Assembly: GCA_960531495.1 (NCBI GenBank)
Contig: OY482855.1
Location: 3,100,001-3,164,000 of the forward strand
Source of the DNA: Zeus faber
Taxonomy: Eukaryota; Chordata; Actinopteri; Zeiformes; Zeidae
DNA: 64,000 nt
Direction of reading: 5' to 3'
In this document: positions 44,801-56,465 of the stretch, one piece after another
How the letters are laid out: each line of letters starts with the position of its first letter
How positions within the stretch are numbered: position 1 is the stretch's first letter
Notes under the pieces: model-generated
What the model was told of the DNA's origin: nothing
Database searches by the model: none
The model's input: the letters and a program-made list of their open reading frames with translations, nothing else
Made by a program: the position numbers and the translations under genes

Positions 44801-46545
44801 TGACCAGCGATGGACACTTATCACCTGGTCCCCGGGCGCGTCCACGTATGCTGCCCACTGCTCCTGGCTGTGCCCCCGGAGGAAGGACAAGCCAGGATGG
44901 GTCAAAAGCAGAGGAGCCATTTCACCGGCCACCATCGTGTGTGTGCAAGCATGTGTTGTGGAGTGTCGTGTGACAATTAAAGACTGTTTCTTCTTCTTCT
45001 TTCTTCTTTTAGTCCTCGCTGCTGTGCTCTCTGTCCTGCCTTCCCCACTCACCATCGCCTCCGTCACGCTTCTTCTTTGGTTCCTTGCAGTCCCAGGCAA
45101 AATGCCTAGGCTTTCTGCAGTTGTAACATAGCAGGTGACGTTTCTCACTCTGTCCCTGTCAGTTCATTGTATTTCTGTGTAAAGGCCCGTAAGGTAGACC
45201 AATTCATGGGCCGACAGAACAGCCCATTGATACAGTCTTCCAGGTCTTGATACTGGTGGTGTCGGGCTTGGTTGTCTGCACCCTGTCCTTCCTCATTGAC
45301 GACGGACTGTCCTCCGGGAAATCCCCCCAGCAATGGTTCTAAGCTGCGCCAAGTTTGCGGCGCAGAACCACATTCACTTCTGTGATGTTGGGTCAATGCA
45401 TACAGATCAGGGTGTGAAAGTTTTGTATGGGTGGAAGACGTCCATGACGGCCCTGGCTGGGCTGGCGGGATCAGAACACGAAACCATGGGCATCTGGACA
45501 GTGATTGGGGCACCCGGGTCATTCAGATCAGTCATCTGGTGTCCCCGGGCTGTATGGCTTCTATTCAGGATGGGTTGGCGGACATAGGTGTGACGGGGAC
45601 GGTTGTGTGGTCATCAATGGCACATCGCTGGAGCGTTGCGCATAGGGGCCAGCGGGATCAGCACTGTAGCCGGAGGGGGAAAGGACCCCGGCCCATCTAA
45701 ACTTGGGTCAACTTTGGGAAAATGGCCGGAGTTAGGGTTATTTTGCTATGCAGATTTATTTACACATTTCTTCTCTCTTATTATCGCTTCTTTCACCCAC
45801 ACACCAAAAATCCTCCAATCAGGGCGTTATTTCTTGCATGCTTTAACTTTATCATATTCCTCTAACTTTGTTCTCAACTGATGTATTTGTCTTGTGCTAA
45901 AACTACCATTTGCAGGAAAACTAAGTTTCTCCCAGAAGCCCAATTGTAATACCACTGTCCCACAATGTTTATCAACCATAATTTTTGCTCGACCCGTCCA
46001 TTCAAAGGGGCCCTTTAATTTCGACCCTGACTTTCCCATATTGTCCGCATATCGTTTAACACTTACAGTTTTCCACGAGACACCAAGATCTTAAATACGT
46101 CCCAGACGTATATTCAATTGTAATCTCACCTTTACATGCGTAGTTTGTTGTTGGATCTCATGTCCTTGATTCTGTCCGATCAGCTTGACTCAGGCGCCTG
46201 CTTCTCCTCCCGTTTCGATTATGTCATGGGCGAGTTTAAGCTTCCCTGGTCCCAGACCACGGCCGTATGGTTCAAACTGTAAAGGAGATCAGGTCAGATA
46301 TCTGGAGTAAGAGATCCTATTCGTGACGCCAAGAATCGTCATGAAAACTCCAACCACTCAGGTGGTGGTTGATGCGTGGGGTGAGATAGTTCAGGTGAAC
46401 AGAGAATCCAACAAATGTCACTTAGTCTAAGTTTATTGCATAGAAGATCGATCAGCGGGGAGCCCTTCACAAGTCACACAGAAAAATAGACGGTATCTCC
46501 CCCGATTGCAGTTGTTTGAGGGGTTATATGTGACCCACCGCAGCA
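41871..46545 (-). mobile_element. endogenous retrovirus fossil ERV-1: gag, protease, reverse transcriptase, start of RNase H
   Basis: On the minus strand, in order: an LTR-like end (about 46545-46340), a primer-binding-like TGGCGTCACGAATAGGATC near 46325, and matrix beginning MGKSGSKLKGPFEWTGRAKI at 46039. A nucleocapsid zinc knuckle (CYNCRKPRHFAWDC) lies near 45130. Protease (DSRAGHSVIQLSEL) lies near 44375, reverse transcriptase at 43200-42580, and the RNase H tether (MDAVAQALPVCMRSVAAAEA) at 42548. It is broken many times and looks old. A SINE has inserted into gag. Style suggests a gamma/epsilon-type retrovirus. Confidence 0.8.
44578..45008 (+). mobile_element. full-length tRNA-derived SINE inserted in ERV-1
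   Basis: The head has RNA polymerase III promoter boxes: A box TGGCGCAGTGC (44588-44598) and B box GGTTCGATTCC (44632-44642). The body carries TTTGCATGTTCTCCCCGTG, ACCCCCACCAAAAACATGC and GTCCCCGGGCGCGTCCACG, and the tail is TTCTTCTTC-rich. An exact TTAGTCCT duplication flanks it (44570-44577 and 45009-45016). At 431 bp it is the most complete of the four copies here (others at 21302, 27638 and 31471). Open frames across it have no coding meaning. Confidence 0.9.
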
Positions 46546-46762
46546 GAACCCGCTATGTCTGGCATTTCTAAAATCGCCACAAGCCGGCAAATAAGTTGAA
46601 AAAACCTTTCTAGAAGGAAAATTAGATTTTTCCAGATTTGTGTTCCTTTTTGTGTTTTTTTTTTTATCTCTCAACTTATTTTCAAATCCAAGTTTGATTT
46701 ATAATTAGTAGATACATGTTAAACCATCAAGTTAGATATTCCTGTTAGATTACATGGGGAAA
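46546..46762. other. A/T-rich sequence left of a solo LTR
   Basis: Together with 47178-47990 it was continuous before the LTR-like insertion at 46763. GTGACCCACCGCAGCAGAAC at 46531 may mark the end of an unknown element. Confidence 0.3.
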
Positions 46763-47171
46763 TGTAACGGTGTGGTTAGGACCCAATTGCAGCACAAAGA
46801 CAGGCAGGGATATTTGGTGTTGTCTTTTATTTTTTTGAGCAGACGGAAGACAGGCAGGGGGCAGGCAGGATACGTCGTCGGGGACAGGCAGGTTCGATTA
46901 ACCAGGAGTGCAGACAGAAGACAGGCGGAGGGGCAGGCAGGATACGTGGTCGGAGCGAGGCAGAGTCAATAGCGGGGAATCAGTCCGGAGAACGCTGGAG
47001 AGTCTGGTGCAAGCATCGAAGACAATCTGGCAATGGGTGACTGGTGAGAGAGGCATATATATTGGTTAGATTACAGATCGGGAACAGCTGTGTGCGCAGG
47101 TGAATGGAGTTGGATTAATGAGATAGGTAAGGAGGGGGAGGGGAAGGTAGATGAAGGCGGAGATCATGACA
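46763..47171. mobile_element. solo-LTR-like element with 6-bp flanking duplication
   Basis: It begins TGTAACGGTGTGGTTAGGAC and ends GGAGATCATGACA, with GGGAAA on both sides (46757-46762 and 47172-47177). Internally the block GGCAGGCAGGATACGT is repeated. This start and end are known to me from abundant fish LTR-type repeats. The superfamily is not decided. Confidence 0.6.
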
Positions 47172-47177
47172 GGGAAA

Positions 47178-47950
47178 CACAGTTCACGTAGCGAGACACT
47201 GAACAGCGCGAACGCAGAGCGATTGTTTCCTTTGAAGCGACCGTCAAGGTGAAAATCATTCCTCCATATTCCATGTGATGTGAAGTCACAAGCGAAACCG
47301 TTTTGATAGAGTACAACCTTTAAATCGTACTAGTTTTACACACACCTGGACACATTGTTGTGTAGGTGCCCTAATCCGAAGAAGAAAAGCTGACAGTTTC
47401 AGTTTCAGAGAAGAAGAAGCCTTTCAGAGAAGCCTTCAGTTTCACTTGTCTGTGAAAGCTTTCATCTCCATGTTGTTATGGGTTACGAGAAGCAGGTGCC
47501 AGAAGCTCAAAATCATATCGCGGACCTTATTCTGACCAGTGCGATAGATCCATGTCAGTGTAATCAGCATGTACTGGACTACATTTTCCGCGATGATAGT
47601 CAGTTCTCCGTTCTTCAGCGATGCCGAGAACAACATCGATGCTAAATCTGTTATCGCCGTTATCCCGGAGATGGAGAACATTTCAAACAGCGGATTTCCA
47701 CCTGAATGTGATGATGAAACTGAATATTTTCAAGAATCACCGGAGGAGACCGACAATACACTCGTTGTTGTAACAATGGAAAAGTTTCTACAAGAAGCGA
47801 TTTCTACAGAACAAAGAAATATTCTCAGAAAGGGAGGTCTACAACTACATGATCAAGGACTCCAAGAACACTTGTGAACACCTCAACCTCTCTTTGGGTG
47901 GTCGTGTTCAACCTGGTCTTCCAGTGAGCACTTAATGCGGATACAGTCCA
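47178..47950 (+). pseudogene. unknown acidic protein remnant in two frames
   Basis: A frame from 47478 reads MGYEKQVPEAQNHIADLILT and then NQHVLDYIFRDDSQFSVLQR before a stop. The overlapping frame to 47877 reads DAKSVIAVIPEMENISNSGF and then a Glu/Asp-rich stretch ending LQLHDQGLQEHL. The two parts look like one protein split by a frameshift near 47620. I do not recognise the family. A DNA transposon or a decayed host exon are both possible. Confidence 0.35.
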
Positions 47951-50900
47951 GTCGTCCCATGTGAACGTCCTTGCATTCCCATCATCCCTAGTTGCAGGCA
48001 TGAGACTCGATCTAGTTTGGTTTCAGACATAGCTTTTGGTAGCTTATTTTTTATCGTTCCATTTGCTCATTCCACCACACCTCCACTTTCTGGGTGATAA
48101 GAGAAATGAAACCATACCTGGATCCCCAGATAAACAGAGAGTTTCTTCATTACCTGGTTAGAAAAATGAGGACCATTATCAGAGCATACCTTCACTGGGA
48201 TCCCCCACCGTAGAATGATTTCCATCAGTAGTGCTTTTATCACTGTTCAGGTGTCATTGATTTTACACAGGAACGCTTCAATCTGTTTGGAAAATGTGTC
48301 AATTATCACTAGACAATACTTCTGACCACGACAAGGCATCAGTTCAATAATGTCCATCATGAGGTTCTCAAAGGGAGCACTTGGAGTAGGGTGGGGGGAG
48401 CTGGTGGTATTTATACCTTTCCTTGCATTGTTCTGAGCACAAATTACACATTTTTTACAAAAACCTTCAGCAAATACTGGGATTTCATAATGTTAACTCA
48501 ATACTTCAACCATTTTCCCTTTTGACTTATGGTCCTTACCGTGAGTCAAATGAGGAAAATAATGAAAAAGTCACCCGGGGAGATATGCGGACTATGCCAA
48601 ATGTTTTTGTCACAATAACTTTTGGTTTCCCACAATGACAGTTCAGTGCGGGATGCCTGTTTTTAGAGTGAAACAAGGTCATTAAGAAAATGTGTGCCCT
48701 CTTCTTCTGTGGAAGAAACAACCATTGTCAGAACATTTACATTTACATTTAGTCATTTAGGCGAGGCTTTTATCCAAAGCGACTTACAAGGGAGAATAAC
48801 ATTCAAGCTACATTGCGACAGAGACATTAGTGTAACAATAAATACTGCAAAGTAATTGTAGGTTAGGAGAGGAGGTACTCACTGAAGAGCTGGATCTTCA
48901 AGTGCTTCTTAAAGACAGAGAGGGAGGTCCCTGCTCTGGTCATTTTTGGCAGCTCGTTCCACCAACGTGGAACTACAAATGAGAATAGCCTGCATTGCCG
49001 TGGCTGTATGGCCGGCAGAGCCAGGCGACGCTCATTTGACGAGCGCAGCACCCGGGGGGCAACATGTGCTCTTACAAGAGCATTTAAGTAGGTGGGAGCA
49101 TTCCCAGCAATCACTCTGTAGGCCAGCATAAGAGACTTGAACTTGATGCGAGTGGCTACAGGTAACCAGTGGAGCTCGATGAGCAGCAGAGTGACATGTG
49201 CCCTCTTTGGCTGGTTGAACACCAGTCGCACTGCACAGGCCGGCAAGTCGGTTAAGAGAGCGTTGCAGTAGTCGAGACGGGACATCACCAAGGTTTGTAT
49301 CAGCAGTTGAGTGGCATATTGGGTCCGGTACGGCCTGACTTTTCGGATGTTGAATAGTGGCAACATGGTCCAGAACCTGTGCAGTGCCAGATACAGCGGC
49401 CGCATTGGCTCGGGTGTTCCCTTTGGAAACATGGTCAGAGGCATTTGTATGAGCAGCGCATTTACAAATAGCAATTTGAGTTGGAAGGGTGACGGCATCT
49501 AAAAGGTTCTTCACAAGGTCAGCATTTGCAATTAATTTTCTAGGTTAGAAAACCTTGGTTGCGCCAGAGAAGGCCAAAACCATGAACAACACCAAATGCA
49601 TAACGACTCTGTCTAAATATTTACATTTTATTGTTCTGCCAAAACGCAGGCACGGGTTAATGCAAACAATTCTGCAGCTTGGGTGGAAAGATGCCCAGGG
49701 AGTCTGGCAGATTCAGAGTCTCAAAAGAAGTCACAACTGAGTATGCTACAAACGGCTCACCAGCTGCTGACCCATCCACAAAAAGTTCCATATCATTATT
49801 TACAGGAGCTTCAGAAGCAAGATGTGGGCAGGGCGAAGCTACAACTGCTATCACTACCAAACAGTCATGTGGATCTCCATTGTCAGCGGCTGGGAGAAGA
49901 GTTGCTGGATTAAGAACAGTGCCTCTCTTCAAGGTGACATGACGAAGTGAAAGTAGCATGTGTTGATGGTAATGAGTTGTTGCTGGAGAGAAATGAGCCA
50001 TTTACTTTATAACAATATGGTGGCCACAGCATGTGGTACTAAAACAGTGAGTGGATGATAAGCCACAAGAGAGGCAGATGCAGCCACAGCCATGATGCAG
50101 CCCTCACCGCACGCATACAAGCAAACTGGCCTTGCCATCAAGTTTCTGAGAATAATATGCAACAGGGCGCAATTTATCTCCATGAGACTGTAACAACACA
50201 GCTGACATGAACCCATCTTTCTCATCCACAGTTAAAGTAAAAGGTTGCATCATATCCGGCAAACCCAAACACGGAGCAGAAGCAAGAGCTTGTTTGAGAG
50301 CAACAAAACCTTCCTCCGCTTCAGGGGTCCAATCAACCCTGTCTGACAATGATAAGCTCGTCCCATGAGCCATTTATTTGGTTGATAAGAGGAGTTTTGT
50401 GTGCATCATATTTATCTGTGGCCCAGAGCGTTTCCGGCACCCCTTTAACATGGGGTGTTCTTCAAGCTTGGAGTTAACAGAAATCCCTCTTGCGTTTTTT
50501 TTTTGTTGTAACAGGGAGGAGGTGGATAGTTCGCAAGCTAGTAAAAATGGGTTGATATGGAAACCACCAAACATTCTCTTTTGGGCTAAATTGACTCCCA
50601 TCAGAATGTACCTGCTAATTTGTTATGCTAGCACATTTGGCAACACAATGGCCAATCATTTGCCGTGGTAAATGTGATAATTTTGCTAATGGCACATGTG
50701 GGAGGGAATCATAAACATCATGGCAGGCCTCCTGTGTCAGGGTCAACCGGACCGTCTGTGGTGAACAGAGAATTCCTTCTCCTGATATTAATTCGCATTT
50801 ATGACTTTCTCTCAACCATTTTTCTTCAAATCTTTTGTTCTGTCCTTCATTACATTTTTTTTACAGTACACTGCAATTGTGAGGGATCCATGAAATCTCT

Positions 50901-52895
50901 GCTCTGCATCCACAGCTCTCTAGCTTTTGTTGCTAATTCATTACTGATAAAACGTGAACCACTTTGTTGTAAATCCCATGCATACTGATAACCTGGTGTA
51001 TTTAGGCTGCACTGGACCATGGAATATTCTTCATCTTTCCTAACACGCAAGATTTTAAGTCCTTCCTCTGTACACTCAATGACAATACCTAATAAACACA
51101 TCAGTTCTCGATCACACAGGTGAATGGGGCAACAGTTGGAGAGGATAAAACTGTGGCATACTATCATAGTGTTAGCTTCATCTTCATTGTCCACTACTTC
51201 TAAGGGCACCGTGAAGTTTTCAATCATTCTTCGTCCTGCTGCTCCCACAACGATGGTTGAGGATCCCTATAATGGTGGCCTTGATTTGAGTTTATTAATG
51301 TTCAGCACAGATTATCTTGCACCGGAGTCAACGAGAAATGAGACTATTCACCATTAATCTGGAGGATGATGGTTGGGAGTTTGTTGGCTGGAGACAGAAG
51401 TTGAGACAGAACATGGAGGATGAATGTGTCATCTAAGTTATGGTTTTGTGAACCATCATTAATGGTGTTAGTCTGGCTGCTGTTTTTCCCAATTTCTGCC
51501 TCTGGACACCGTCACTGCTGATGGCGATCTTGGTATCTGTCACGGCCGCCTCTTCCTTTTCCTTGTGGGGAGTGAACAGTTACCTGATCTTTATTCCAGA
51601 CATCGTTCCCTTCCTCCTTCTTTCTGTCAGGTTTGTTAGGACAGAAGCGAACATAATGTCCATGTTTGTTGCAATAATAGCATAAAAACGTACGGTTGTT
51701 GCCGTTTCCTGGTCCTCTTTGGTCTGGCACATGTTCTCTTTTTCTTGGTTCTTCTCGTCTTCTTCCACAATCCCATTGATCCCTCTCATAAAAGAACAGT
51801 TGAGCCATTTGCAAGTTGTCAATTGCCATGGTACAACGCGCATTTTCTATTGCATTTTGTTTATCTCGTTAATGTATGGCATGTCTTATATATGCCTTCA
51901 TATTCTATACAGGTGGTACAGGCCATCTTTCTTATTTCTGGCTGTAAACCTTCAATAAGAGCATTTTTTAGCTGTTGTTCATATGGTTGAAGAGACCCAC
52001 AGGGCACTCAAGGTAATCATCTAGGCCTTCATTGTTTTTTTGTTTACAAGTTCTAATCTTTTCCCACATCATGAAAGTTGGGTGTGCTGTAATAATTTGT
52101 CCTAATACTAGCTAAAGTTGAAGCATGTATGGAGACCCAACAGCTGGATCATAAGCTATAGTGTCTTCCCACCCACCATTTACATCTTGCTATAATAATC
52201 CTAACCCTCTAAGAAATATTTGTTGTAATTCATATAATGTGGGACGATGTTGTTGTACAAACCATCAAATGGCGGTGGTGTATCCATTGTGTATACTATT
52301 TCCAGCAATTGGAGGAAGATCTCCAATTACCAGGTTCATTTCTTGTACCTTCCACGGTCAGTAGACAAGGACTGGAACGCCCCCAGGCTGGGGATAAGGG
52401 CATTCTAACATAGGGAAAACATTCTCTGTCTTGTCCATCAGGTTGGAGGAAGGCATCGGGTGCTGGAATACTGGTCCTAATTAGCTTCTGGAGTTGTGGG
52501 AGACAGGTGAGCTTTCTCCAGTTTTTATTTGTTCTTTTCTTTGGGGTATCTGGAGAAACTGAGCAAGCACTGGGAGAAGGTTTAGATGAACTGGATGTAC
52601 AGGCGTCAGCGATACAAGATGTTGGTGCGCTGGATAGAGACATTCCTTTCCTTCAAAATACTTGGGGGCCACTGAATTTCGAGGACCTACTTCTTGGGCA
52701 TGTTGTAAAGTTGGGGCTGTAATAGCATTTAGGGGCTGTGGTTGTAAATAAGGTGGCGGGTGATCCAGATGTGGATCTATTTCGTGTGGAGTCAGAACAT
52801 TAGCCATTTGATGAGTTCTCTGCTATGTCACCCTATTTTGTGCTTCCTCTAGCCATGAAACTATTACGCGTCCCATGTCCAGATTGCACCAAATT
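47951..52895 (-). mobile_element. endogenous retrovirus fossil ERV-2: gag, protease, RT end, RNase H, integrase
   Basis: On the minus strand: gag with a PPPY late-domain-like motif (near 52750) and a zinc knuckle CYYCNKHGHYVRFC (near 51670). Protease-like sequence lies at 51250-50850 (IHLCDRELMCLLGI). The RT connection is at 50373-50104 (APCLGLPDMMQPFTLTVDEK, KLRPVAYYSQKLD). RNase H is at 50000-49395 (ELFVDGSA; VTLPTQIAICKCAAHTNASD) and integrase at 48420-48010 (RWGIPVKVCSDNGPHFSNQV). It is related to but distinct from ERV-1, broken many times, and old. An L2-like LINE has inserted in it. Confidence 0.8.
48732..49392 (-). mobile_element. L2-like LINE 3' fragment inserted in ERV-2
   Basis: The minus strand encodes the C-terminal domain after the RT: VRPYRTQYATQLLIQTLVMS, SRLDYCNALLTDLPA, RAHVTLLLIELHWLPVATRI and SVFKKHLKIQLFSEYLLS. 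The 3' end has CTTTGGATAAAAGCCTCGCC followed by repeated AAATGTAAATGT, the common fish L2/CR1-type terminus. The copy is strongly 5'-truncated. Confidence 0.8.
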
Positions 52896-52978
52896 CAACA
52901 CTGCATGTCCTTGGGTCCCGCAGTACACCAGCCAAATGTGAAGTACATCAGATAAACGGTTGTCGAGTCAATCAAAGG

Positions 52979-53009
52979 ACATACATACATACATACATAC
53001 ATACATACA
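52979..53009. repeat. (ATAC)n microsatellite
   Basis: About eight tetranucleotide units (ATAC/CATA), followed by AGACAGA-rich sequence. Confidence 0.9.
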
Positions 53010-53655
53010 GACAGAGGGACAGACTGCAGACAGAGATTCCTTGAATTATAGATAGATCAGATGAGTTGAAGGTTCACTCTTTTGGCAGAGTGACTCCTGA
53101 CGCCTGAATTGTTTAAAATATTTTGCTATGAACTAATCGTTTGTGAGGCTTGCATCACTAGTTCTCAACGTGCATGTTGAAATGCAATTTACTTGGCCAA
53201 CCAATGCATCTCATCTGCCAGAAAATAATTGCTGCATTCGATTTAGATCTGCACATAGATTAGATTCAATTTGCGTGCTTGAACTAATGAAATGTACTCA
53301 TATACAATGTGCAATAAAGGCTGTAATCTAAAGTATATGCCGAAAGTGAGAATAAGGTACGTCTCTCTTTAGTCCTTATACAAGAACCATTTCTTATAAT
53401 ATACTTTATAGTACAGACTAGATTAACCTGCTCAAGCCAAGTCATCTTGAGTTCTGTATGGGTGTGCCATCTTAAGGCCAAAATATACTTTCCGCATCTG
53501 CAGTGGTCCACATGACAGTCATCTACTCCTCTCCGCACACCGCGCACATGACCACAAAATTGTGACCACGTTTTGCGGGCTGTCAGCACCTACAACCACA
53601 CCGTTGCGCATGTACTAGAAAACTCAAATAGATGCTCTCAACCACACCTTTACAA
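53010..53655. other. unassigned sequence
   Basis: A/T-rich to about 53450. The part from CTTAAGGCCAAAATATACTT (near 53472) to 53600 resembles the end of a DNA transposon, and TTAA next to it would fit piggyBac. No second end was found, so nothing firm can be said. Confidence 0.3.
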
Positions 53656-53905
53656 CTTGTCTCTAAAAGAGTTATATTTTTACATTTTGACACTTTTATC
53701 CAAAGCGACTTACAATTATTCAAACACTGACAGACGCAGCCATCATGAGCAATTAGGGGTTAAGTGTCTTGCTCAAGGACACTACAGCATGCTAGCAGGA
53801 GGAGCCTGGGATCAACCAGCAACCCTTAGATTACTAGACGACCAGCTCTCCCTCTACCTCTACCAGCTCTACCTCCTGAGCTACCATCCCCCCTACACTT
53901 AGAGT
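53656..53905 (-). repeat. SINE/L2-type retroposon 3' region
   Basis: The + strand reads TTTTATCCAAAGCGACTTAC, then GGGGTTAAGTGTCTTGCTCA, AGGACACTACAGCATGCTAG and a terminal CTCCTGAGCTACC. This is the well-known antisense order of an abundant fish retroposon with a tRNA-like part. Confidence 0.65.
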
Positions 53906-54954
53906 GATGTTCTTTGGCAGGTTTGTCATGCAGGTAACAATTAAAAAAAAACCTTTTTGTCTTTTTGAATAAATGTATTATTACTCATGATAGTGGGAAA
54001 AGAAGAGAAAATAAGTGACAGAAAAAATTGACGCAAGATAGATCAAACTTCAGGACTTTCTTTCCTAAGGTAAGTACATCTTCGTGTTGCTGTGAGGAGG
54101 TCGCTATTTTGAATTGTAGTGCGCGTGTGTGGAATGTGTCCGTGGACACCAAAATGTATTATTAGCATTAGCATCTGCATCTTGCAACTGACCGTGTCAA
54201 CATAGCCAGGCGGCAATTTGATGTCTCACCCAAACGTGATTTTTATTCATCGGAGTGCTCAGCATCTAACCACCACACTGTTATCACAGTAGGCAGGTCA
54301 CTAACGGCACACACACTCTTACTCCTGGTGCAACAATCATAACATAATCACAACACATAAAAGCTATAACAATCTATCATATCAAAACACTATTTGTGCT
54401 TCATTTGGATTCAGCTCCGCCCCTAATTTACGGAAATCTGATGCTTCCATTCCACCATGCTTCCATTCACAGCTGTACTAGCATTTTCTCATAAATTATA
54501 TTCGGTCAAGATTGGGTAAATTTATGGAATGACTTTTACGGAATATTGACATCGGCTCCTTTTTCCACTTGATGCAACTATGTGGCTAATATGAAGAACT
54601 GTGGGAGATCCTCCTGCCACACTCATTTTCAGGGCCCTCCGACACAGAGACAAAGTCAATGGGGTTGAAATCACACTGGTTCTATTATAGAGGGTCGGCA
54701 AGCTGGCACAAGCCCAGAGCAGATGGAATAAATGTCATTACAAGCGTTCCTTTTCTGTATGTGTGGGGGGATGAAGGTTCTACCTGTTGCTCGTTGATGA
54801 CTCTAACAGCCACACTGATCCTGGACCCAATTACCTAGACATAAGACAGGTAAGGCTGCTGAAACCACACCACCCCCACACCACATAGCCCCGGCACCTA
54901 ACTGAGCAGCCCCCCCCCCCCCCCCCCCAACAAGCCGAGAAAAAATAATAATAA
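53906..54954. other. no recognisable gene; C19 run
   Basis: No credible frames or repeats were found. A run of 19 C lies at 54910-54928 and a G-rich patch on the minus strand precedes it. Confidence 0.4.
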
Positions 54955-55490
54955 TGCATGGACTCTGAAACAGGGTTCCCATACCTGAAACTACAAACTC
55001 TGACACAAGGTTCCCATACCTAAAAATAACAGACTCTTGAAGTTTCATGATGATTTTGATGTGTTGATGAAGAAGGAGAGACCACTGACGCTGACTTGAT
55101 TAAAATAATAGGTTTATTACAAAATAACAGAATCAGACCAGACGTGCCATGATTCGTCTGTGAGAGAACAAAGCCGGAAATATTCTCTGCCGAATGGAAC
55201 TCAGAGTGTCTCTTTATGCTTGTCCAGAGACAACGTCACCCATCTGGTTCCAATCTATGGGTCATAGTTCACATTCCACCCTTCCCTTATCACCGGGGCC
55301 CCTGGCAATGGGCTCTCTCTCTTAAGACCCCTGGCACCGTCTGTTAGTAATTATATTATACAATCGTGACTTTCTTAGGATGCCACACATTCCAGACACT
55401 TCACTCTGATGCAGGGTTCCTATACCTTAAAATAATTTAAAAAAAAAACACTGGACTCTGAAACAGGGTTCCCATACCTCCAACAAACAA
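54955..55490. repeat. minisatellite split by a solo LTR
   Basis: Four diverged units of the type ACTCTGAAACAGGGTTCCCA plus TACCT lie at 54960, 54996, 55404 and 55452. Units two and three are separated by the LTR at 55038-55403. With the LTR removed the units would be in tandem at about 36-48 bp spacing. Confidence 0.65.
55038..55403 (-). mobile_element. solo LTR (retroviral fossil)
   Basis: A 366-bp block from TGAAGTTTCATGATG to CAGACACTTCA is flanked by CTCT at 55034-55037 and 55404-55407 (4-bp duplication). It aligns along its length with 38390-38774 and in inverse with 61455-61751. Confidence 0.85.
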
Positions 55491-55775
55491 AAATGACCAA
55501 CAAAACAGAACTGGTTCCTGGTAGCTGGCCTTGACTGCTGCGGGGGCTGCTTCGAGGAATGGCCTGGCTGCTGGGTTGCTGGATGGTCCTGGCGGTGGCT
55601 ACTGGGCAGAGCAGCTAGCTGCAAGAGGTTACCTGTGGTGATTGCTGCAGCGGCTTCTCCCCCAGTCCTCTGCGGGGCACCCTGGGCGCTGCTGCTGCCA
55701 ATCGGGAGAGTGTTGGTGCTGCCGCCCGTTTACCCACTGGTGGCTCCAGGGCGTCTTCAGACAGCCACACACACA
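55491..55775. other. GC-rich unassigned sequence
   Basis: CTG/CAG-rich with no clear domain. The frame on the minus strand here is Gln/Pro-rich by composition only. Confidence 0.35.
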
Positions 55776-56465
55776 GAATTCAATCACAGTTTAATGCAAA
55801 GCAATCCATGAAGTTGCATTTTGAACAATCCGGCCTGCAAACTAAAACACAGATTACACCTGTAAATTAAAGTGAATCACAACTTTAATGGCTGCGGGGC
55901 TCGTGGGACTTTCTTCTGCATGGAGGCACTAGGATATCTCTATGACCTCATACACCAGCACTAATTGGACTCATCACACACGCACACACAATCAATGCCA
56001 ACATTTGCCTCACACAATCCCTTGAACATCCTTCTCATTACATCTTTTCTCTATCCTTCTCCTTTTTGTCTAGTTCATTATGTTTTGTAAATACATGTTG
56101 TATGTTTTACTTGTGGTGATTATCCCCACTTGGAGAAGCAATGATGGTTAGTTGTTTAGTTGATCAAAATATGGTAAGACTGTCCTCTGAAGAGGGGGAT
56201 TGGTGACAACCATAAATGTATAACAGAAATGCTGTGCTCTTGTCCTTCCACAAGCCATCCAAGGGTTCTTGATTATTAAATATTGGTTTTGCAGGTTGAG
56301 AATTTTAACTCTTGGATGCAATGATTCCTTACAGCTATCTTACACTCTTGCACTGTTTCTAGCCTCTCATGCAAGTCACTTTGGACAAAAGTGTCTAATA
56401 AATGAATACATTTAAACACTATGTTGCATGCCCATCCTGCTGACAGCACAGGCTTAAAATAACTT
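55776..56465 (+). repeat. family X repeat, copy 4, with inserted L2-type tail
   Basis: The shared 3' half is at 56030-56340 (ACTTGTGGTGATTATCCCCA, GTCCTCTGAAGAGGGGGATT, TGCTGTGCTCTTGTCCTTCC). The shared terminus is CCTGCTGACAGCACAGG near 56440. Between them (56341-56425) sits GCAAGTCACTTTGGACAAAA with GTGTCTAATAAATG, the 3' end of an L2-like element on the + strand. Only a short CA-rich tract is present. Confidence 0.6.

Noticed and set aside
44595-45131. Frames of 156-178 codons on both strands
   Set aside because: They lie in a tRNA-derived SINE with clear A and B boxes and target duplication; frames in the other SINE copies differ.
52979-53009. CRISPR-like short repeats
   Set aside because: These are uninterrupted ATAC units without spacers, a plain microsatellite in eukaryotic DNA.
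53472-53600. A piggyBac element starting at TTAA
   Set aside because: Only one possible end was found and no matching second end or transposase.
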